Source of the DNA: Methanomassiliicoccales archaeon
GTDB taxonomy: Archaea; Thermoplasmatota; Thermoplasmata; Methanomassiliicoccales; Methanomethylophilaceae
NCBI GenBank assembly: GCA_900767505.1
Contig: CAAFZG010000080.1
Span: 1 to 17,209, forward strand
DNA: 17,209 nt
Direction of reading: 5' to 3'
Positions 7,620 to 12,991 of the stretch are shown here, piece by piece (the first letter of the stretch is position 1; every line of letters begins with the position of its first letter). The notes under the pieces are model-generated. The model saw only the letters and a program-made list of their open reading frames with translations, had not been told where the DNA came from and ran no database searches. The translations under genes and the position numbers were made by a program.

Positions 7620-8213
7620 TCACCTTATGTTGACGACCACGATGTCAACGCTCTTCTTCTCCTTGGAATGGAATGAGAATGTATGCGGGATTACGTACTT
7701 ATACGTTTTATGCCAGGTCACCGATCTTCCTTTCTTTTCGCAATAGTCCCTCACGAAATCCAGGGTGGAGGCCATGTGGATGGAATACACGCATTCCGAC
7801 GACTCCATCGCCTTGTCGAGGAACGACCTGTCCGCGTTGCGGTTCTGGCAGCCGAAGGGAGGATTCATGAAGACTGTGTCCGCGCCCTCGTCGACGTCGC
7901 GTATGTCCTTTCTGACGAACTCCACCTCCGCTCCGAACAGCTCGCGGTTGGACGATGCCACGGCCAGGGCCTTCTCCGAGATGTCGTATCCCACGACCAT
8001 GCCTGCGCCGAGAAGCCATGCGCCGATGGAGAACATGCCCGTCCCGCATCCGAGGTCCATGACCTTCAGCCCAGCGATGTCCCCTTCGGAGTACGCGCGG
8101 TAGAGAACATCTGCGGCGATGACCGCAGGTGTCATGTACTGCTCCAGCGAAGGGTCGGGGTCGACGAAGTTCCCGACGGATTCCAGACGGATCTCAAGGT
8201 CCCTCTTCCTCAT
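7620..8213 (-). CDS. METTL5-like SAM-dependent RNA methyltransferase
   Basis: 197 residues of a Rossmann-fold class I methyltransferase. Seen: LEQYMTPAVIAADVLYRAY (23-41), a start typical of archaeal METTL5-like proteins, motif I DLGCGTGMFSIGA (53-65), the acidic GYDISEKALA (75-84), and the catalytic NPPF (117-120), which marks N6-adenine or related amino methylation. The C-terminal FSFH (179-182) is also typical. Human METTL5 makes N6-methyladenosine in the decoding region of small-subunit rRNA with TRMT112 as partner; an rRNA target is inferred here, not shown. The start ATG at 8213 has GGAGG (8219-8223) 5 nt upstream. Its coupling to csl4 (6-bp gap) agrees with an RNA-metabolism role. Confidence 0.88.
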   Translation of the reverse strand: MRKRDLEIRLESVGNFVDPDPSLEQYMTPAVIAADVLYRAYSEGDIAGLKVMDLGCGTGMFSIGAWLLGAGMVVGYDISEKALAVASSNRELFGAEVEFVRKDIRDVDEGADTVFMNPPFGCQNRNADRSFLDKAMESSECVYSIHMASTLDFVRDYCEKKGRSVTWHKTYKYVIPHTFSFHSKEKKSVDIVVVNIR

Positions 8214-8473
8214 CGGGGCCTCCGATAGGCTGCGACGATAAAATCATTGACGTTCCCGCGCGTGCATAGGATGCCGATCCACCCTGTCGGCGGTGTCGTG
8301 CATGGTGTTGTTGCGCATTCTGTGGATGCAGGGCATAGCAGTGTGATGAGGTAAGATGAGCCCGATCTGACAGAATGATGCCCAAAACCCAATGATTCCT
8401 GGTCGAAACAGAGCCTTTGAACTTGAATCATGCCCGATCTATAACCTAATGTTAGAGGTCTGTTCGTCTAAGG

Positions 8474-8483
8474 TTAAATATTA
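8474..8483 (+). promoter_or_regulatory. Strong TATA-like element with no gene directly after it
   Basis: TTAAATATTA preceded by AAGG, a plausible BRE. It predicts transcription starting near 8503-8507, at the foot of a potential stem (8501-8507 with 8536-8542). It could drive a small RNA or a long purH leader. Confidence 0.4.
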
Positions 8484-8560
8484 TCTACTTATAGTCGGCG
8501 CTGAGCATTTATCTGGTTCAGATGTCGATGATAGGTGCTTAGTTTCACTCAAACGTCTTA

Positions 8561-8590
8561 CCGGATCCCGAGCATCCGCAACGGATCCGG
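8561..8590 (+). repeat. 8-bp perfect inverted repeat upstream of purH
   Basis: CCGGATCC (8561-8568) and GGATCCGG (8583-8590) enclose 14 nt. In RNA this is a strong GC-rich stem, but no T-run follows. Confidence 0.55.
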
Positions 8591-8693
8591 GCTCCCAGAC
8601 TCCGCAGCTGCGATATCGTTCGAACCTTTCATACGGGGGTGCGGCTGCGATTTTCGTAGCATGGATTGTGTTATGCGTATTCCTCGGAGCCAT

Positions 8694-8703
8694 CCTTTAT
8701 CTA
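8694..8703 (+). promoter_or_regulatory. Candidate proximal TATA element for purH
   Basis: CTTTATCTAT would place the transcript start near 8724 and give a ~42-nt leader containing the GAGGGGG Shine-Dalgarno at 8752-8758. Competes with the stronger element at 8474-8483. Confidence 0.35.
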
Positions 8704-8765
8704 TTGGAACCTGATTCGAAAGACGCATACGTTGTGTATGCACCTCTGATAGAGGGGGAATACCA

Positions 8766-10322
8766 CTGTCAAAGATCAAAAGAGCCATCATCAGCGTATC
8801 TGATAAGGCGGGTATCGTGGATTTCGCGAAGGACCTGGCCTCAATGGGTGTGGAGATCATCTCCACCGGCGGAACATACAAGATTCTGAAGGACAACGGC
8901 GTGGCCGTGATCGAGGTCTCCGATGTCACCGGATTCCCCGAGATGCTCGATGGGCGCGTCAAGACACTTCATCCCAAGATACACGCAGGCATCCTCGCTC
9001 GCAGGGATGTCAAGGCCCACATGGACGCCATCGCCTCGATGGGCATCGATGCCATCGACATGGTCGTCGTCAACCTCTATCCTTTCAAGCAGACCGTCCT
9101 CAAGGACGGTGTGGAGTTCGAGGAGGTCGTCGAGAACATCGACATCGGCGGACCCAGCATGATCCGCGCGGCAGCCAAGAACTACCAGTCCGTGGCCGTC
9201 GTCGTGGAGCCTTCCCAGTACAGGGAGGTCCTGGACGATATGCACGCCAACGACGGATGCATCTCCGATTCCCTCCACGGAAAGCTCATGGCTGAGGCCT
9301 TCGTCGCCACGGCGAACTACGACAACATGATCGCCTCCCGCATGTACAAGCACTTCTGCACCGGATTCCCGGAGTCGTTCCCGATCCCGCTGGAGAAGGT
9401 GGAGGACCTCAGGTACGGCGAGAACCCCAACCAGGCCGCCGCTTTCTACAAGGACCCGTTCACACCCGCTCCCACGGTCGCCACATCCATCCACCTGCAG
9501 CACGGGAAGCAGCTGTCCTACAACAACATCCTCGATCTGGACAAGGCACTGGACATCTGCATGGACTTCGAGAAGCCCACGGCCGTCGTGATGAAGCACA
9601 CGAACCCCTGCGGACTGGCTTCCGCCGACAACATCTACGATGCGTTCATGACGGCATACAACGTCGACCCCCTCTCCGCATTCGGATGCGTCATATGCCT
9701 CAACAGGAACTGCGACGTCAAGACTGCCACCGAGATCTCCCAGCACTTCGTCGAGGCCGTCATCTGCCCCGATTACGATGAGGGAGCGGTCGAGATCATG
9801 GAGGTCAAGAAGAACATCCGTCTCCTGAAGACCGGATGCCCCATCGGACCTTCCAACAGGGTCAGGGAGTTCAAGATGAAGAAGGTCCAGGGCGGAATGC
9901 TCGTCCAGACCGACGAGGACGTCGTCATAGACCCGAAGAACCTGAAGGTCGTCACAGAGCGTGCGCCCACAGAGGATGAGATTCACTCGCTCCTATTCGC
10001 ATGGAAGCTCGCCAAGCACGTCACATCCAACGCCGTCGTCTATGTAAGGGGCGAGCGTGCGGTCGGTATCGGTGCGGGACAGATGAGCCGTGTCGATTCC
10101 GCTAAGATTGCGACAATGAAAGCGAACGAGCCCACACAGGGCTGCGTCATGGCATCGGATGCGTTCTTCCCGTTCAGGGACGGTGTCGACGAGGCCGCCA
10201 GCGCAGGCGTCACGGCCATCATCCAGCCCGGAGGAAGCATCAGGGACCAGGAGGTCATCGATGCCGCCAACGAGCACGGAATGGCCATGGTGTTCACGGG
10301 CTGCCGTGTCTTCAGGCACTGA
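8766..10322 (+). CDS. purH: Bifunctional AICAR formyltransferase / IMP cyclohydrolase, apparent CTG start
   Basis: 518 residues from CTG 8766, close to the ~510-530 typical of PurH. It performs the last two steps to IMP in the cytosol: AICAR to FAICAR with 10-formyltetrahydrofolate or its equivalent, then ring closure. The cyclohydrolase part shows IKRAIISVSDKAGIVDF (4-20), STGGT (33-37), RVKTLHPKIHAGILARR (64-80), VVVNLYPF and IDIGGPSMIRAAAKN. The transformylase part shows LRYGENPNQ, LSYNNILDLD, the catalytic K277-H278 in KHTNPCG, VGIGAGQMSRVDS, SDAFFPFRDG, IIQPGGSIRD and the end FTGCRVFRH. The family N-terminus lies upstream of the first ordinary start (GTG 8817), and the frame from 8715 to 8816 has no ATG, GTG or TTG. 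CTG 8766 sits 7 nt after GAGGGGG (8752-8758), so it is taken as the start. Many archaea use PurP and PurO instead, so a transferred bacterial-type gene is possible. Confidence 0.93.
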   Translation: MSKIKRAIISVSDKAGIVDFAKDLASMGVEIISTGGTYKILKDNGVAVIEVSDVTGFPEMLDGRVKTLHPKIHAGILARRDVKAHMDAIASMGIDAIDMVVVNLYPFKQTVLKDGVEFEEVVENIDIGGPSMIRAAAKNYQSVAVVVEPSQYREVLDDMHANDGCISDSLHGKLMAEAFVATANYDNMIASRMYKHFCTGFPESFPIPLEKVEDLRYGENPNQAAAFYKDPFTPAPTVATSIHLQHGKQLSYNNILDLDKALDICMDFEKPTAVVMKHTNPCGLASADNIYDAFMTAYNVDPLSAFGCVICLNRNCDVKTATEISQHFVEAVICPDYDEGAVEIMEVKKNIRLLKTGCPIGPSNRVREFKMKKVQGGMLVQTDEDVVIDPKNLKVVTERAPTEDEIHSLLFAWKLAKHVTSNAVVYVRGERAVGIGAGQMSRVDSAKIATMKANEPTQGCVMASDAFFPFRDGVDEAASAGVTAIIQPGGSIRDQEVIDAANEHGMAMVFTGCRVFRH

Positions 10323-10358
10323 TCCCGAAGGATCACGAAACTCTTTATGATAAAAAAT

Positions 10359-10376
10359 CCGGGGCGTTTGCCCCGG
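10359..10376 (-). terminator. Strong hairpin between convergent purH and the zinc-finger gene
   Basis: CCGGGGC (10359-10365) pairs with GCCCCGG (10370-10376) around a 4-nt loop. Read on the minus strand it is followed by ATTTTTTATC, the layout of an intrinsic terminator, 3 bp after the stop of the zinc-finger gene. On the + strand, ATTTTT follows at 10386-10391, so it may also stop purH transcripts. Confidence 0.72.
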
Positions 10377-10379
10377 TGA

Positions 10380-10601
10380 TCACTGATTTTTCTCGTTGAA
10401 TTCCCTGGCGACCTCGTCGAGTTCGACAGGGATGATGGGTCCGCCCTCGGCTTTCCTCTTCATGTGTCCGCCGGGACCTCCACGCTGTATCCTGGCCTTC
10501 TCAAGGCATTCTGGATCGTCGCAGACGAATGCTGCGTACACGATGTTCTTGCAGGGCTTCCCGCAGAACTCGCATGTGTAGTCCTCCATGTTCAGTACCA
10601 T
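10380..10601 (-). CDS. Small zinc-finger protein, function unknown
   Basis: 73 residues from ATG 10601. It holds CEFCGKPC and FVCDDPEC, that is C-x2-C-x3-C and C-x4-C, enough for one zinc site. Glycine- and lysine-rich sequence follows (RGGPGGHMKRKAEGG) and then a short acidic helix (PVELDEVAREFNEKN). A TATA-like TTTTTATC (minus strand, 10624-10633) lies ~26 bp upstream of 10601 and no Shine-Dalgarno is present, so a leaderless start at 10601 is chosen; ATG 10589 (MEDYTC) is an alternative. Longer versions beginning at 10667 would run through the upstream promoter and the nadC terminator and are unlikely. The protein could bind nucleic acid or act as an adaptor; the sequence does not say which. 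It is transcribed separately from nadC. Confidence 0.68.
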   Translation of the reverse strand: MVLNMEDYTCEFCGKPCKNIVYAAFVCDDPECLEKARIQRGGPGGHMKRKAEGGPIIPVELDEVAREFNEKNQ

Positions 10602-10623
10602 GAGTCGGTGATTCTGATAGGAG

Positions 10624-10633
10624 GATAAAAAGG
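10624..10633 (-). promoter_or_regulatory. TATA box for the zinc-finger gene (leaderless)
   Basis: On the minus strand CCTTTTTATC lies ~26 bp before ATG 10601. It also forms the T-rich tract that follows the nadC hairpin, so promoter and terminator share sequence. Confidence 0.5.
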
Positions 10634-10643
10634 ATGGCTGAAG

Positions 10644-10663
10644 GCCGGGGAAGGATCCCCGGC
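10644..10663 (-). terminator. Hairpin terminator after nadC
   Basis: GCCGGGGA (10644-10651) pairs with TCCCCGGC (10656-10663) around a 4-nt loop, 13 bp after the nadC stop. On the minus strand a CTTTTTATCC tract follows about 10 nt later. Likely end of the RNase-nadC transcript. Confidence 0.6.
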
Positions 10664-10675
10664 TCATCGCCCTGT

Positions 10676-11482
10676 TCAGTTTATGTCCATCGAGAACTGG
10701 ACGGCAGGGGCGGAGTGGGTCAGACTGCCCATCGACACGATGTCCGCCTTTCCGACGTATCCTGCGATGCTATCGACGGAGATGTTTCCGGAGGCCTCGA
10801 CGAGGATCCTGTCGTTGATCCTCTTGACGGCATCCCTTATCTCGCCGGTCATCTCGGGACCGACGTTGTCGGCCATGATTATGTCGGCGCCCATCTCTGC
10901 GGCGGTGACGGCGTCGTCGACGTTGTCCACCTCGACCTCGATCTTGACGGAGAACGATGCTTCCCTCGCCCTCTCCACGGCATTCCTGACGGAACCGCAC
11001 GCTTTGATGTGGTTGTCCTTGATGAGAACCATGGAGCTGAGGTCGGCCCTGTGGGGATCCCCGCCGGCAACCTTCACGGCCTTCTTCTGGAGCTGTCCGA
11101 ATCCGGGGGCGGTCTTGCGGGTGGCAGCGACGATTATCTTCCCGTCGCAGGCATCGATGGCCCTGCGGGTCATCGTGGCGGTGCCGCTCATGAACATGAG
11201 CATGTTGAGTGCCGTGCGCTCGGCGGTGATCATTCCGCGGAGGGGTCCGGAGACGGACATCACGCGGGAGCCGGCCTTCACGAAGTCCCCGTCCTTGACG
11301 AGGGCTGTGGCGTCGGCACCGATCATCGCGAAGATCGTCTCGGCCTCTGCCATTCCCGCCACGACTGCGTCCTCTTCGCATGTGATGTAGGCGGAGCCGT
11401 CCACGTCGGGGACTGTGAGCTCTGTTGTGATGTCCCCGTAGCCGATGTCGGCCTTGAGGAACGGAGTCAGGTCCAAGATCAC
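10676..11482 (-). CDS. nadC: Nicotinate-nucleotide pyrophosphorylase (quinolinate phosphoribosyltransferase)
   Basis: 268 residues, typical length. It converts quinolinate and PRPP to nicotinate mononucleotide, CO2 and pyrophosphate in de novo NAD synthesis. Seen: DIGYGDITTE (12-21), ERTALNMLMFMSG with R89, TRKTAPGF with R122 and K123, GGDPHRADLSSMVLIKDNHI with H144, R145 and K155, KIEVEVDN (180-187), IIMADN (201-206), LVEASGNI (227-234) and the end DIVSMGSLTHSAPAVQFSMDI. These include the basic residues that hold quinolinate in characterised homologues. The usual PGLR is PGFG here, a mild departure. The start is GTG at 11482, whose last bases overlap the TGA of the upstream RNase gene (GTGA, 4 bp). 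Translation is therefore coupled to the RNase; NadA and NadB are not in the window. Confidence 0.93.
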   Translation of the reverse strand: MILDLTPFLKADIGYGDITTELTVPDVDGSAYITCEEDAVVAGMAEAETIFAMIGADATALVKDGDFVKAGSRVMSVSGPLRGMITAERTALNMLMFMSGTATMTRRAIDACDGKIIVAATRKTAPGFGQLQKKAVKVAGGDPHRADLSSMVLIKDNHIKACGSVRNAVERAREASFSVKIEVEVDNVDDAVTAAEMGADIIMADNVGPEMTGEIRDAVKRINDRILVEASGNISVDSIAGYVGKADIVSMGSLTHSAPAVQFSMDIN

Positions 11483-12714
11483 ACGTCCAGTTCGAACTCC
11501 TCGCCCGTGTTGGGGAGGAAGACCTTGTAGTCGCTGAGGTCGTCGAGGAAAGCCTCTCTGGCCTCCGAGTGCATGATGATGACGTTGTCTGGGTCGCAGC
11601 TCTTGACGAAGTCGACGATCTGGTCGTGGTCGGCGTGGGCGGAGAAGTCGTACTTCTGCAGTTCGCACTCGATCTTGCAGATCTCGCCGTCGATGTTGAC
11701 GCATCCGTGCTCCATGAGCATCCTTCCGTTGGTGTCCTCGGCCTGGTATCCGACGAGGAGGACGGCGCTCTTGGGGTCGTTCTTCAGGTGGTTGAGGTAC
11801 CTGAGGACGGGTCCGCCGTCCAGCATTCCGCCGGTGGTGACGATGATCTGTCCTTTGATGGCCGCATCCCTGTTGGCGGGCCTCCTGACCTCGTTGAACT
11901 TCTTCTTGGCGTTCCTGAGCTGCTTGGCGTCGCGGACGTACTCGGGGTAGTCGAGGAAGAGGCGTGTGACCGCCCTTCCCATTCCGTCGACCCACATCTC
12001 GTAGTCCAGGTCCTTCAGGAGGAGCATGATCTCCTGTGTCCTTCCGACTGCGAAGCAGGGGATGAGGACGGTTCCGCCGCGGTCGATGACCTCCTCGATC
12101 TTGGCGAGGAACTCCTTCTCGGTCTTCTCTCTCGGAGGGTGGTTGCGTCCTCCGTAGGTACCCTCGATGAAGAGGTTGGTGCAGTCCTGGGGCCTGGCGC
12201 CTCCGACGAGCCTCTGGGCCTCGGTGTGGATGTCACCGGAGTAGATCGTCTTGACGTCGCGGCTGAACTCGAACATGGCCGCTCCGGGGATGTGTCCCGC
12301 ATCGAGCATGCTGACGTCGAGGTGGTTGATCGTGATGTCGTCGCCGTACGTCATGGGCACGACGCACTGCATGGTCCTCTCGATGTCCTCCATGGTGTAG
12401 GGCTGGACGTAGTCCTCTGCCTTGGCGATCTTGAGCGTGTCCTTCATCATAAGCTCCGAGATCTCGGCGGTCAGGGGTGTGGTGAAGAGCTCGCAGCGGT
12501 CCCTGCCGACCACCTGGGGGACCATTCCGCAGTGGTCGAGGTGCGAGTGGGTCAGGAACATGTAGTCGACCTTGGGTGCGGGTATGGGGAACTCCGGGGG
12601 CTTGGTGGGGCTGAGACCGTACTCTACCAGGACCGTCATCCCGTCCCCTTCCATCGTCATTCCCATGCGGCCGACCATGTCAGCGCCGCCTAGAAATTTG
12701 CATTTCATTTTCAT
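11479..12714 (-). CDS. beta-CASP metallo-beta-lactamase RNase (archaeal CPSF2-like)
   Basis: 411 residues without an N-terminal KH extension, so it matches the shorter archaeal aCPSF2-like class and not aCPSF1. The enzymes are zinc-dependent RNases acting in RNA 3' processing or decay. Seen: motif 2 THSHLDH (55-61), H141 in LDAGHIPGA, D161 in IYSGDIH, motif A acid E184 in FIEGTYGGR, IPCFAVGRTQE (218-228) and TTGGMLDGGP (293-302). Motif B is H360 in DFSAHAD, and motif C is H382 in IIMHSEAREAF. All metal and beta-CASP residues are therefore present. The ATG at 12714 has GGAG about 10 nt upstream; the second ATG (residue 3) is further away. The 3' end overlaps nadC by 4 bp. Endonuclease and exonuclease modes cannot be told apart from sequence. 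Confidence 0.92.
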   Translation of the reverse strand: MKMKCKFLGGADMVGRMGMTMEGDGMTVLVEYGLSPTKPPEFPIPAPKVDYMFLTHSHLDHCGMVPQVVGRDRCELFTTPLTAEISELMMKDTLKIAKAEDYVQPYTMEDIERTMQCVVPMTYGDDITINHLDVSMLDAGHIPGAAMFEFSRDVKTIYSGDIHTEAQRLVGGARPQDCTNLFIEGTYGGRNHPPREKTEKEFLAKIEEVIDRGGTVLIPCFAVGRTQEIMLLLKDLDYEMWVDGMGRAVTRLFLDYPEYVRDAKQLRNAKKKFNEVRRPANRDAAIKGQIIVTTGGMLDGGPVLRYLNHLKNDPKSAVLLVGYQAEDTNGRMLMEHGCVNIDGEICKIECELQKYDFSAHADHDQIVDFVKSCDPDNVIIMHSEAREAFLDDLSDYKVFLPNTGEEFELDV

Positions 12715-12817
12715 TGTCGCAATTCTCCTTTTCGTAATGCCTCAAAACGAGGGCTTGTGAAAGCTGGGGGCAAAAATCCCGGCTTTGACTGTGATGATGA
12801 TACAGGACACGCGTCCC

Positions 12818-12828
12818 ATATTATAAGG
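12818..12828 (-). promoter_or_regulatory. Possible TATA element for the RNase-nadC operon
   Basis: ATATTATAAGG reads as a TATA-like sequence on both strands. On the minus strand it predicts a ~80-nt leader before ATG 12714. An alternative is the A/T tract at 12852-12860. Confidence 0.28.
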
Positions 12829-12960
12829 ATAATAGGGATACTTGGATTATGTATTTTAAACTATGTGTGCTGGTTACATGTCGTTACGATGGTCTCCGAT
12901 CAGAGGAGTTTATGTGATTTTCACGACATGAGCCAGGCAGCGACATACGATGTGCCAAAT

Positions 12961-12968
12961 CTTATAAG
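12961..12968 (+). promoter_or_regulatory. TATA box for the membrane protein, leaderless start
   Basis: CTTATAAG preceded by AAAT is centred ~27 bp upstream of ATG 12992. No Shine-Dalgarno is present in between. This matches a leaderless archaeal transcript. Confidence 0.6.
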
Positions 12969-12991
12969 CGCATTCAACATACCTTAATTCT

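Larger units (their letters stand above)
8214..8765. other. 552-bp gene-poor gap between the methyltransferase and purH
   Basis: No protein-coding gene could be supported here. The gap holds a TATA-like TAAAATC (8240-8246 seen on +, reading leftward) for the methyltransferase operon, a very A/T-rich stretch with a strong TATA-like element (8474-8483), and two possible RNA stems (8501-8542 and 8561-8590). It also contains a second TATA-like element at 8694-8703 and the purH Shine-Dalgarno (8752-8758). Composition is noticeably more AT-rich than the flanking genes. An open frame through 8635-8706 would encode a hydrophobic helix, but it has no supported start and runs into purH. Confidence 0.6.

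Noticed and set aside
8342..8375. GTGATGA and CTGA resembling C/D-box sRNA motifs
   Set aside because: Spacing of a second C'/D' pair is absent and no closing stem is seen.
8610..8630. GTTCGAACC resembling a tRNA T-loop
   Set aside because: Flanking bases do not form a 5-bp T stem, and no acceptor stem or anticodon arm can be drawn; it is a short palindrome.
8817..10322. GTG at 8817 as the purH start
   Set aside because: It would remove the conserved N-terminal KRAIISVSDK segment and has no ribosome site at a usable distance.
10602..10667. Upstream extension of the zinc-finger protein to 10667
   Set aside because: It would run through the nadC hairpin and the TATA element and adds non-conserved residues.
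12757..12987. 76-codon frame in the gap before the membrane protein
   Set aside because: No ribosome site and no conserved motif, and it spans the TATA elements; the gap is better explained as promoter sequence.
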